In this document: positions 1 to 5,187 of the stretch, piece by piece
How the letters are laid out: the number at the start of each line of letters is the position of its first letter
Numbering within the stretch: position 1 is the first letter of the stretch
Assembly: GCA_009927195.1 (NCBI GenBank)
Contig: RFNL01000390.1
Span: 1 to 5,187, forward strand
Origin: Betaproteobacteria bacterium
Lineage (GTDB): Bacteria; Pseudomonadota; Gammaproteobacteria; Burkholderiales; Burkholderiaceae_C
Direction of reading: 5' to 3'
Length of the DNA: 5,187 nt
The notes under the pieces: model-generated
Told to the model about the DNA's origin: nothing
Seen by the model: the letters and a program-made list of their open reading frames with translations, nothing else
Databases searched by the model: none
Position numbers and translations under genes: made by a program

Positions 1-185
1 GCCGACTGGATCAGGTGGGCGCAGGTGCGCGAGCCCACCACCAAAAAGAAGGCATCTTGGATTTTTCGATGCATCCAAATGATGCCCGTCAGGCCGCAAA
101 AGACCTCGCGCTGGCCGCGCTGGACCAAGGGGGTGACATCGGTGCAACCGGTGGTCTCTGATCGAATGGGGATGACGCTGTTCAT
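1..185 (-). CDS. bchN: Light-independent protochlorophyllide reductase subunit N, N-terminal part (runs off the left edge)
   Basis: BchN pairs with BchB to form the catalytic NB-protein of dark-operative protochlorophyllide reductase, which takes electrons from BchL and reduces ring D of protochlorophyllide in the cytoplasm. Only about 61 N-terminal residues are visible, starting MNSVIPIRSETTGCTD. The stretch from REVFCGLTGIIW (26-37) through HRKIQDAFFLVVGSRTCAH (39-57) is the typical BchN N-terminus. Cys30 and Cys55 are 25 residues apart, the same spacing as the two N-terminal [4Fe-4S] ligands known in this family (Cys26 and Cys51 in Rhodobacter capsulatus); the third ligand lies outside the window. 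The ATG overlaps the bchF TGA as ATGA. No good Shine-Dalgarno sequence precedes it, so translation is probably coupled to bchF. The short ORF on the opposite strand here is a shadow. Confidence 0.93.
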   Translation of the reverse strand, partial: MNSVIPIRSETTGCTDVTPLVQRGQREVFCGLTGIIWMHRKIQDAFFLVVGSRTCAHLIQS

Positions 186-685
186 GGGCTGGCCGTTGCA
201 CCCGACAAAGGGGAGAGCGTGATGTCTTTTTGCAGCCGGGCCATGCGCAGCTTGCGGATGTACTGGGCGGCATTGATGCCGTATGTCAGGTAGGCCGCCA
301 AGGCCAGCAGCAACTGGTCGGTGGCGCTCCACAGGTTGTGCCACCAGGCCCACAGGTAGGCGGTGTGCAGGGCCAACACGCCCATGCTGACCACGTCCTC
401 CCAAAAAAAAGCTGGCGCAAAAAGATATTGACCGAAAACGACTTTTTCCCAGATTGCCCCGGTGATCATGATCAGGTACAGCACCAAGGTTTTGAGCACC
501 ACCGATGCCAGCGCCCAAGTTGTGTTGTCGCCGGTTTGCAGGCTTTGCACCACCAGGTAAAGGCTGATGAGGAAAATCAAAAACTGCACCGGTGCCAACA
601 CACCCTGGACCAAGGTCCAAGCGCTTGCATCACGCCGCTCGCGCTGCGCAGGCGTGTATAAAAGCGGTGGGTCGGCGGTTTGCAT
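182..685 (-). CDS. bchF: 2-vinyl bacteriochlorophyllide hydratase BchF (3-vinyl hydration, bacteriochlorophyll synthesis)
   Basis: BchF hydrates the C3 (older name C2) vinyl group of chlorophyllide/bacteriochlorophyllide intermediates to a hydroxyethyl group on the way to bacteriochlorophyll a. The 167-residue product has the normal family length. Recognisable blocks are LYTPAQRERRDASAWTLVQG (9-28), IMITGAIWEKVVFGQYLFAP (72-91), FFWEDVVSMGVLALHTAYL (93-111) and YGINAAQYIRKLR (135-147). Hydrophobic stretches at about 28-50, 57-77, 98-116 and 125-143 suggest a small membrane protein with about four segments. The ATG at 685 is the only sensible start, because the conserved LYTP block begins 8 residues later. 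No Shine-Dalgarno sequence is visible, and a candidate -10 box sits just 6 bp upstream. The stop overlaps the bchN start, so this is the first gene of a minus-strand operon, divergent from aerR. Confidence 0.95.
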   Translation of the reverse strand: MQTADPPLLYTPAQRERRDASAWTLVQGVLAPVQFLIFLISLYLVVQSLQTGDNTTWALASVVLKTLVLYLIMITGAIWEKVVFGQYLFAPAFFWEDVVSMGVLALHTAYLWAWWHNLWSATDQLLLALAAYLTYGINAAQYIRKLRMARLQKDITLSPLSGATASP

Positions 686-691
686 AGAAAG

Positions 692-720
692 AATGTAAGT
701 CCAGCGCTACGTGGTGTCAA
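692..720 (-). promoter_or_regulatory. Candidate sigma-70 promoter of the bchF-bchN operon
   Basis: Read on the minus strand, a perfect -35 TTGACA (720-715) is followed by a 17-bp spacer and TACATT (697-692), a 4/6 match to the -10 consensus. The -35 hexamer is the bchF-proximal arm of the PpsR box at 715-732, so bound repressor would block RNA polymerase. Only 6 bp separate the -10 from the bchF ATG, which predicts a transcript starting at or next to the start codon. This is a reading of sequence only; no start site has been mapped. Confidence 0.6.
694..711. promoter_or_regulatory. Possible degenerate second PpsR box over the bchF -10 region
   Basis: The sequence TGTAAGTCCAGCGCTACG matches TGT-N12-ACA except for its last base. 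Its centre lies 21 bp, about two helical turns, from the centre of the perfect box at 715-732. PpsR/CrtJ is known to bind paired boxes cooperatively, so a weak second site here is plausible. One mismatch in a six-base pattern can arise by chance, so the call is tentative. Confidence 0.3.
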
Positions 721-732
721 CATGAATTGACA
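715..732. promoter_or_regulatory. PpsR/CrtJ operator in the bchF-aerR divergent region
   Basis: The sequence TGTCAACATGAATTGACA is a perfect TGT-N12-ACA box, the recognised PpsR/CrtJ site in purple bacteria. It is also symmetric over 6-bp arms (TGTCAA/TTGACA). It lies 30 bp upstream of the bchF start codon and between the two divergent genes, so it could control both. The repressor gene ppsR lies about 1.1 kb away in the same cluster. The same 6-bp arms recur upstream of bchG. Confidence 0.85.
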
Positions 733-915
733 TAAAATAAGTTTTATAGGGTTTACACTGAATGCAAGCCGCAGGAATCAAATCACACTTCAGTTTGTTT
801 TTTACGGCGGCATGGGGTGCCGCGTTTAATGCCTGTCATGCGGCAATCGCACCGAACTGTTGGGGTCTGCTGTGGGTCTTTGAGTTGGTCTATTTATTCG
901 AGATGGGTGCTTGCC
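733..915 (+). other. aerR upstream region with several possible start codons
   Basis: This stretch lies between the PpsR box and the preferred aerR start. The aerR frame is open from just after a TAA at 733 and contains GTG at 817, ATG at 829 and ATG at 838 before the ATG at 916. The part 733-760 is AT-rich, with TTTACA at 752-757, but no convincing -10 at normal spacing was found on the plus strand. Codons from 817 to 915 include AGA, TTA and many T-ending ones, unlike the gene body, so this part may be leader rather than coding. A different-frame ORF starting at 762 shows no recognisable protein features and is treated as a shadow. Confidence 0.4.
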
Positions 916-1701
916 ATGGCGCAGTTCAATGTCGACAGTTCCCCGCCTTTTGGGCAGCGGCAAAGCTGGCCTGTGGGACCGCGCTTGGTCGGCGGTACCA
1001 CCTTCACGGGCAAGTCTGCCCTGGACGACGCGCAGGTGGAGATCTTGGCGCAGGCCTGCTTGCAAAGCCTGGATGCAGCCAAGCGGGTGGTGGTGGGGTG
1101 GCAGCGCCAAGGCCAGTCCCTGGCCGATATTTATTTGCGGGGCATCGCGCCTTGCGCGCGCTTGGTGGGCCAGTGGTGGAGCGCCGATCGGCTTGACTTC
1201 GCCATGACCACCATTGTCTCGGCGCACTTGCAGCAAATCTTGCACGACTTCAGTGCCGATTTTTTGCAAGAGTCGGCACAACCCCTGAATGGCTGGGCTG
1301 TGCTTTTGCTCACCGAGCCGGGGGCGCAGCACAGCATGGGCTTGTTCATGCTGAGCGAATTTTTCAGACGCGATGGCTGGACGGTGACGATGGCGGTTCC
1401 CCAGGACATGGCGGAGTTCAAACGCCTGTTCCAGGCCGACTGGTTTGATGCAGTCGGCGTGTCACTGAGCACCGACCGCCACTTGCAAACCCTGACCTCG
1501 GCTTTGCGCCAGCTCAAGGAAAGCTCACTCAACCAGGGCGTGCAACTGTTTGTCGGTGGGCCCATGGCTTTGCGTGAACCTGCGCGGCTCAAGGGCATGC
1601 CCGCCGAGGTGGTGGCCATGGAAGCGCCGGCCACGGTGAAATGGATGCGTCAGCGCATGCCCATGACCCCATTGTTGGCGGGTCACGCCGTTGAAGTGTG
1701 A
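916..1701 (+). CDS. aerR: AerR/PpaA cobalamin-binding antirepressor of PpsR/CrtJ
   Basis: AerR (PpaA) binds cobalamin and modulates the PpsR/CrtJ repressor, linking photosystem gene expression to light, B12 and oxygen. From ATG 916 the product has 261 residues. An N-terminal helical region (about 35-120) contains ILAQACLQSLDAAKRVVVGW and a SLADIYLRGIAPCARLVGQWW block typical of B12-binding regulator helical domains. It is followed by a Rossmann-like B12-binding domain (about 123-240). There, LLLTEPGAQHSMGLFMLSEFF contains the family QHS-G motif whose histidine (139 from this start) is the likely cobalt ligand. DAVGVSLSTD and LFVGGPM follow as later strands. GTG 817, ATG 829 and ATG 838 would add up to 33 residues. 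I prefer 916 because codon use before it looks non-coding, but a longer isoform is possible. The next gene is ppsR, 116 bp downstream on the same strand. Confidence 0.88.
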   Translation: MAQFNVDSSPPFGQRQSWPVGPRLVGGTTFTGKSALDDAQVEILAQACLQSLDAAKRVVVGWQRQGQSLADIYLRGIAPCARLVGQWWSADRLDFAMTTIVSAHLQQILHDFSADFLQESAQPLNGWAVLLLTEPGAQHSMGLFMLSEFFRRDGWTVTMAVPQDMAEFKRLFQADWFDAVGVSLSTDRHLQTLTSALRQLKESSLNQGVQLFVGGPMALREPARLKGMPAEVVAMEAPATVKWMRQRMPMTPLLAGHAVEV

Positions 1702-1817
1702 AAATTTACATCAATGAACTGTCAAATTCACGGTTTTGTTCAGACGACATAGGCTTAAATTGAAGTGACATATTCAAGCGTCAACTCTTTGATACTTGAT
1801 CACCTTCGGGTGGCATC
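1702..1817 (+). promoter_or_regulatory. aerR-ppsR intergenic region, probable ppsR leader
   Basis: This AT-rich stretch contrasts with the GC-rich genes on either side and probably contains a ppsR promoter, although no -35/-10 pair at normal spacing stands out. It has a lone TGTCAA half-operator at 1720-1725 with no matching ACA 12 bp on. It also has a small inverted repeat, TTGAA-N8-TTCAA, at 1760-1777. A GGGTGG at 1808-1813 is a modest ribosome binding site for ppsR. No intrinsic terminator hairpin after aerR was seen, so read-through into ppsR is possible. Confidence 0.4.
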
Positions 1818-3206
1818 ATGAAATTGCCCGCGCTGGATTCTTCGACCTTTTCCCAGTTGCTTGGCGCGGTGTCGGACATCACCTTGGTCATGGATGCGCA
1901 AGGGGTGATTGAAGACGTGTCAACCGCGCCTGACAAGTTGGCCTCATTGGGCTGCCAAAGCTGGATTGGCCGGCGTTGGTTGGACACCGTCACCAGCGAA
2001 AGCCGAATCAAGATCCAGGAGTTGTTGCAATCGCAGGGGGTGCCCCAAGAGATGCGCTGGCGCCATGTGAACCATGTTTCGCCCCTGGGCAATGAGGTGG
2101 CCTTGCAATATGTGGTCTTGCCTTTGGGGGCGGGTCAATTGTTGGCTATGGGGCGCGACCTGGAAAGCCTGGCCGAGTTGCAGCGCCGCTTGGTCGAGAC
2201 CCAGCAATCGATGGAGCGCGACTACTTGCGTTTGCGCCACATCGAGGCGCGCTATCGGGTGTTGTTTGACACCTCCTCCGAGGCGGTGTTGATGGTCGAT
2301 GCCAACAACCAGCGGGTGCTGGAAGCCAATTTGGGGGCCCAAACATTGCTCAAAGAAGTGGGCAAGCGCTTGGTGGGCAAAGATGTGCGCGAATGTTTTC
2401 AGGCTGAAAGTCAAGGCGAAGTGCAATCATTGCTGCGCATGGCCCTGGCCACCGGACGCATTGAAATGTGTTCGGCCCGGGTGGCTGGTTTGCCCACCTT
2501 GTGGACGGTATCGGCCACGGTGTTTCGACAAGAGGGCGGGGCGCATTGCTTGGTGCGCCTGGTCAGCCGCGAGACCAGCCCAGAAGCTGGCAAAGATCCA
2601 CAATCCTATGCGGTGCTCAGTGAGGCCATGGCCCATTTTCCGGATGGCTGGTTGCTCACCGATACCGCAGGGATGGTCAAAAGTGTCAATGAAGAGGGCA
2701 TGGCTTTGCTGGGGTTGACCGCTTCTTCTCAGGTGGTGGGCCAAAACATCGAGCGCTGGTTGTTGCGTGGCGCGGTCGATTGGGGGGTGCTCCATACCAG
2801 CCTGCGCCAGCAGTTGCCGGTGCGCCATTTCGCCACCGAGGTGCGAACCCTCTCGGGTGTGACCTTGCCGGTGGAGGTCTCGGCCGTTTGTCTGGCCCGC
2901 CCAGAGCCCTTGTACGCTTTCTTTGTGCGGGACATGGACCGCCGCCAGCCAGCTTTTGTTGCGAACACGCCGGTGTTGGCCAGTCCTTTTGCCGAGCTGT
3001 CCCAATTGGTGGGCCGCCGCCCGATCAAAGACATCGTGGGCGATACGGTGGACACGATTGAGCGCATGTGCATTGAAGCCGCCTTGGAGTTGACCCACAA
3101 CAACCGCGCCTCTGCGGCGGAAATGCTGGGTTTGTCGCGCCAAAGCCTGTACGTCAAGCTACGCCGATTCGGCATGGTGGCAGAGGCTGAAGCGGAAAAC
3201 ACCTGA
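1818..3206 (+). CDS. ppsR: PpsR/CrtJ photosystem gene repressor (PAS-PAS-PAS-HTH)
   Basis: PpsR (CrtJ) is the redox- and AerR-responsive DNA-binding repressor of bacteriochlorophyll, carotenoid and light-harvesting genes; it binds TGT-N12-ACA boxes. The 462-residue product has the family's usual length. A PAS-like N-domain covers about 10-112. A helical linker with coiled-coil character (LESLAELQRRLVETQQSMER, 115-134) leads into a PAS domain at about 142-252, then a second at about 264-375. A Fis-type helix-turn-helix occupies about 415-452 (ALELTHNN, ASAAEMLGLSRQSLYVKLRR). Cys418, just before the HTH in RMCIEAALELTHNNR, corresponds to the redox-active cysteine Cys424 of Rhodobacter sphaeroides PpsR. 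Cys244 may match Cys251, though I could not align it. The start at 1818 has a GGGTGG 4 bp upstream. The nearest candidate targets are bchF and bchG, each with a perfect box. Confidence 0.95.
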   Translation: MKLPALDSSTFSQLLGAVSDITLVMDAQGVIEDVSTAPDKLASLGCQSWIGRRWLDTVTSESRIKIQELLQSQGVPQEMRWRHVNHVSPLGNEVALQYVVLPLGAGQLLAMGRDLESLAELQRRLVETQQSMERDYLRLRHIEARYRVLFDTSSEAVLMVDANNQRVLEANLGAQTLLKEVGKRLVGKDVRECFQAESQGEVQSLLRMALATGRIEMCSARVAGLPTLWTVSATVFRQEGGAHCLVRLVSRETSPEAGKDPQSYAVLSEAMAHFPDGWLLTDTAGMVKSVNEEGMALLGLTASSQVVGQNIERWLLRGAVDWGVLHTSLRQQLPVRHFATEVRTLSGVTLPVEVSAVCLARPEPLYAFFVRDMDRRQPAFVANTPVLASPFAELSQLVGRRPIKDIVGDTVDTIERMCIEAALELTHNNRASAAEMLGLSRQSLYVKLRRFGMVAEAEAENT

Positions 3207-3232
3207 AAGTGTCAAGCTGAATGGGCGGTCAG

Positions 3233-3250
3233 TGTCAACCCTTGTTGACA
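3233..3250. promoter_or_regulatory. PpsR/CrtJ operator upstream of bchG
   Basis: The sequence TGTCAACCCTTGTTGACA is a perfect TGT-N12-ACA box with the same 6-bp arms (TGTCAA/TTGACA) as the site upstream of bchF. It lies between the ppsR stop and the bchG start, 28 bp before the ATG. An additional TGTCAA half-site at 3210-3215, 23 bp upstream, has no matching second arm. Confidence 0.85.
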
Positions 3251-3272
3251 TTTTCTGGCTTGTCTTCACAAT
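3245..3272 (+). promoter_or_regulatory. Candidate sigma-70 promoter of bchG and the downstream transporter
   Basis: A perfect -35 TTGACA (3245-3250) is the bchG-proximal arm of the PpsR box. After a 16-bp spacer comes CACAAT (3267-3272), a 4/6 match to the -10 consensus, and after 6 more bp the bchG ATG. The geometry copies that of the bchF promoter. It gives bchG a promoter of its own even though ppsR lies only 72 bp upstream on the same strand. Confidence 0.55.
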
Positions 3273-3278
3273 GGGGCC

Positions 3279-4214
3279 ATGGACACCCAACCGCTCGCCC
3301 TCAACGCCCTTTCCGCCAGGCCGAGCTTGGGCACGGTGGCCGAGTTGCTCAAACCCATCACCTGGTTTCCGCCCATGTGGGCCTTCGCCTGTGGCGCGGT
3401 GGCTTCGGGACAAGACTTGGGGGCACATTGGGTCCAACTGGTGTTGGGCCTGATCCTCACCGGCCCATTGGTTTGCGCCAGCAGCCAGGCCGTCAACGAC
3501 TGGTTTGACCGCCATGTCGACGCCATCAACGAGCCCATGCGGCCCATCCCATCCGGCCGCATGCCGGGGCGTTGGGGCTTGGGCATTGCAGTGGGCTGGA
3601 CCTTGCTATCGCTTTTGTGGGCCACGCTCATGGGGCCATGGGGATTTGCGGCCTGTGCTTTGGCCATTGCCTTGTCTTGGGCCTACAGCGCGCCTCCGGT
3701 GCGTTTGAAAAACAATGGCTGGTGGGGCAATGCCGCTTGCGCCTTCAGCTACGAAGGGTTGGCCTGGCTGACGGGCACGGCTGTGATGTGGGGAGGGCAA
3801 TCGCCCGGTGCGCAATCCGTGGCGTTGGCTTTGCTCTTTAGTTTGGGGGCGCATGGCATCATGACCCTCAACGATTTCAAGGCCATGGAGGGGGATCGCC
3901 GCATGGGCGTGGCATCGCTGCCGGTGCAGTTGGGGACCCATGGTGCGGCCCGCATGGCCTGTGGCTTGATGGTGCTGGCGCAATTGGCCGTGGTGCTTTT
4001 ATTGGCTTTTTGGCGCTTGCCGGTGCATGCCTTGGTGGTGCTGTGCTTGGCCTTGGCACAGTGGCCGCTGATGTTCAGGTTTTTGCGCCAACCGGTTGAG
4101 CGTGCTTTGCACCTGAGCGCGTTTGGCGTGCCCTTGTTTGTCAGCGGCATGATGGTCAGTGCCTGGGGTCTGCGCCAACTCCAAGCCATACCCATGGTGC
4201 TGGAGGCGGTGTGA
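3279..4214 (+). CDS. bchG: Bacteriochlorophyll a synthase BchG (UbiA-family prenyltransferase)
   Basis: BchG esterifies bacteriochlorophyllide a with a geranylgeranyl or phytyl chain from the diphosphate, the last assembly step of bacteriochlorophyll, in the membrane. The 311-residue product has the normal length. Near the N-terminus, ELLKPITWFPPMWAFACG (22-39) is a BchG/ChlG signature. The first aspartate-rich motif NDWFDRHVDAINEPMRPIPSG (73-93) binds Mg-prenyl diphosphate, and the second is NDFKAMEGDRRMG (198-210). Several hydrophobic segments (about 53-70, 100-118, 121-137, 180-196, 228-244, 248-265, 279-297) fit a polytopic UbiA fold. The ATG at 3279 places the conserved ELLKPITWF block 22 residues in. 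An upstream ATG at 3271 is out of frame, and there is no normal Shine-Dalgarno sequence. The stop overlaps the next start (GTGA), showing co-expression with the transporter. Confidence 0.96.
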   Translation: MDTQPLALNALSARPSLGTVAELLKPITWFPPMWAFACGAVASGQDLGAHWVQLVLGLILTGPLVCASSQAVNDWFDRHVDAINEPMRPIPSGRMPGRWGLGIAVGWTLLSLLWATLMGPWGFAACALAIALSWAYSAPPVRLKNNGWWGNAACAFSYEGLAWLTGTAVMWGGQSPGAQSVALALLFSLGAHGIMTLNDFKAMEGDRRMGVASLPVQLGTHGAARMACGLMVLAQLAVVLLLAFWRLPVHALVVLCLALAQWPLMFRFLRQPVERALHLSAFGVPLFVSGMMVSAWGLRQLQAIPMVLEAV

Positions 4215-5187
4215 GCACCCCCATGTTTGGCTGGTTCCAAATTATTCGCTTGGGCTTGGTCCAAGCGTGTTTGGGGGCGGTGGTGGTGGTGACCACTTCC
4301 ACCCTCAACCGCATCATGGTGGTCGAATTGGCCTTGCCCGCTTTGTTGCCGGGTTTTTTAGTGGCTTGGCACTATGCGGTGCAAATGGTGCGGCCGCGCA
4401 TGGGTTTCGGCGCTGATAAAGGCCGCCGCTGCACCCCTTGGATGATGGGGGGCATGCTGGTCTTGGGGTTGGGTGGTGTGTTGGCCGCCACAGCCACCGT
4501 GTGGATGGGCAGCCAGACCTTGTATGGTGGCTTGTTGGCCTTGTTTTCTTTTGCCTTGATCGGTTTGGGGGTCAGCGCCTGCGGCACCTCTTTGCTGGCC
4601 TTGATGGCCAAGCAGGTGCCCCAAGAGCGGCGCGCGCCGGCCGCCACCACAGTTTGGATGATGATGATTTTGGGCTTTGCTGTGACCGCTGGCGTGGTGG
4701 GCAAGCTGATCGATCCCTACACCCCGCAGGTGCTGTTGCAGGTGTCGCTTGGCTTGAGCATCTTGACCAGTTTGATCACCGCGCTGTGCCTGAGGGGGTT
4801 GGAGAAACCAGCAACGTCGCCTGCGGAACCTGACCCGGAGGCGCAGCCCGGTTTACAACGGCAAAACTTCAAAGCGGCCTTGCAGGAGGTGTGGTCTGAG
4901 CCGGCAGCGCGCACCTTCACCGTGTTTGTGTTCACCTCCATGCTGGCCTACAGCGCCCAGGATTTGATTTTGGAGCCCTTTGCCGGGGCGGTTCATGGCT
5001 TTTCGCCGGGGCAAACCACCCAACTCTCGGGCTTTCACCACATGGGTGTGTTGTTGGGCATGCTGGCGGTGGCCGCTGCGGGATCGCGCTGGGCAGATGG
5101 ACGACTGGGTTCGGTGCAGGCCTGGATGGTCGGTGGATGTTTGGCTTCGGCCTTGGCCACCGTGGGGTTGTGCAGCGCGGCCTTGTC
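4211..5187 (+). CDS. BCD-family (PucC/LhaA/Bch2-like) membrane transporter, 3' end cut by the window
   Basis: This is a major-facilitator-type protein of the bacteriochlorophyll delivery (BCD) family; relatives such as PucC and LhaA assist assembly of light-harvesting complexes in the membrane. The frame is open from GTG 4211 to the right edge (325 codons visible, family usually about 420-480). Markers are LGLVQACLGAVVVVTTSTLNR (14-34) followed by MVVELALPALLPG (36-48). Next come RPRMGFGADKGRRCTPW (61-77), resembling the MFS loop 2-3 motif, and AYSAQDLILEPFAG (246-259), a PucC-family hallmark. A hydrophilic, Pro/Glu-rich loop lies at about 197-225. The GTG overlaps the bchG TGA, suggesting translational coupling; ATG 4223 (residue 5) is an alternative. 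Placement directly after bchG matches orf427/bch2 of other clusters, where bchP follows, but family position alone does not settle which paralogue this is. Confidence 0.9.
   Translation, partial: MSTPMFGWFQIIRLGLVQACLGAVVVVTTSTLNRIMVVELALPALLPGFLVAWHYAVQMVRPRMGFGADKGRRCTPWMMGGMLVLGLGGVLAATATVWMGSQTLYGGLLALFSFALIGLGVSACGTSLLALMAKQVPQERRAPAATTVWMMMILGFAVTAGVVGKLIDPYTPQVLLQVSLGLSILTSLITALCLRGLEKPATSPAEPDPEAQPGLQRQNFKAALQEVWSEPAARTFTVFVFTSMLAYSAQDLILEPFAGAVHGFSPGQTTQLSGFHHMGVLLGMLAVAAAGSRWADGRLGSVQAWMVGGCLASALATVGLCSAAL

Noticed and set aside
403..410. Run of eight A (T8 on the coding strand) inside bchF, a possible slippage or frameshift site
   Set aside because: The frame reads through it as the conserved PAFFWED block and both sides match BchF, so there is no frameshift. 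Programmed slippage has no support.
727..750. Plus-strand aerR promoter using TTGACA (727-732) with TATAGG (745-750)
   Set aside because: The spacer is only 12 bp, too short for a normal sigma-70 promoter. No better -10 was found at 16-18 bp.
762..1196. 144-codon plus-strand ORF starting between bchF and aerR
   Set aside because: It overlaps aerR in another frame and its translation resembles no family. It is best explained as a shadow of GC-rich coding sequence.
1697..1710. TGTGAAAATTTACA at the aerR stop as a regulator box
   Set aside because: The spacing is TGT-N8-ACA rather than N12 and it overlaps the stop codon. It is probably chance in an AT-rich stretch.
1790..1802. Small palindrome TGAT-N5-ATCA before ppsR as an operator or hairpin
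   Set aside because: The arms are only 4 bp and AT-rich, and the structure has no T-run. This is not distinguishable from chance.
2427..3143. Long minus-strand ORF (238 codons) inside ppsR
   Set aside because: It lies wholly antisense to ppsR and is rich in His, Arg and Gln, as expected for the reverse frame of a GC-rich gene. It shows no domain features.
3749..4264. 171-codon minus-strand ORF antisense to bchG
   Set aside because: It is antisense to a clearly recognised gene, with low-complexity Ala/Lys/Pro composition and no motifs.

Overview
This window is part of a photosynthesis gene cluster from a purple (bacteriochlorophyll a) proteobacterium. The DNA is GC-rich with heavy use of TTG for leucine. 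The gene order (bchN-bchF divergent from aerR-ppsR, then bchG and a PucC-type transporter) and the protein flavour suggest a betaproteobacterium, probably a Burkholderiales/Comamonadaceae-type freshwater phototroph. That placement is an inference from remembered family sequences, not from a search.

Layout. Positions 1-685 on the minus strand carry the 5' end of bchN (subunit N of dark-operative protochlorophyllide reductase) and the complete bchF (vinyl bacteriochlorophyllide hydratase). The two overlap by 4 bp, as in the usual bchF-N-B-H-L-M type operon. A divergent regulatory region (686-915, depending on the aerR start) follows. On the plus strand come aerR/ppaA (B12-binding antirepressor), ppsR/crtJ (three PAS domains plus a Fis-type helix-turn-helix repressor), bchG (bacteriochlorophyll a synthase) and a right-truncated BCD-family (PucC/LhaA/Bch2-like) membrane transporter. 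The transporter's GTG start overlaps the bchG stop.

How it works together. AerR and PpsR form the aerobic/light control pair for photosystem genes, and bchN, bchF and bchG are their expected targets. Two perfect PpsR/CrtJ boxes (TGT-N12-ACA) are visible, one upstream of bchF and one upstream of bchG. Both have the stricter form TGTCAA-N6-TTGACA, so each operator arm is also a perfect -35 hexamer. In both cases the gene-proximal arm is followed, after 16-17 bp, by a plausible -10 that lies only 6 bp from the start codon. This predicts repressor-occluded promoters making leaderless or near-leaderless mRNAs. No perfect box is seen in front of ppsR itself.

The gene families are all known. The main observations beyond annotation are the duplicated operator/promoter architecture, the possible long and short AerR isoforms, and the unexplained ppsR leader. 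I saw no mobile element, RNA gene, CRISPR array or clear intrinsic terminator. No gene-free stretch exceeds 300 bases.
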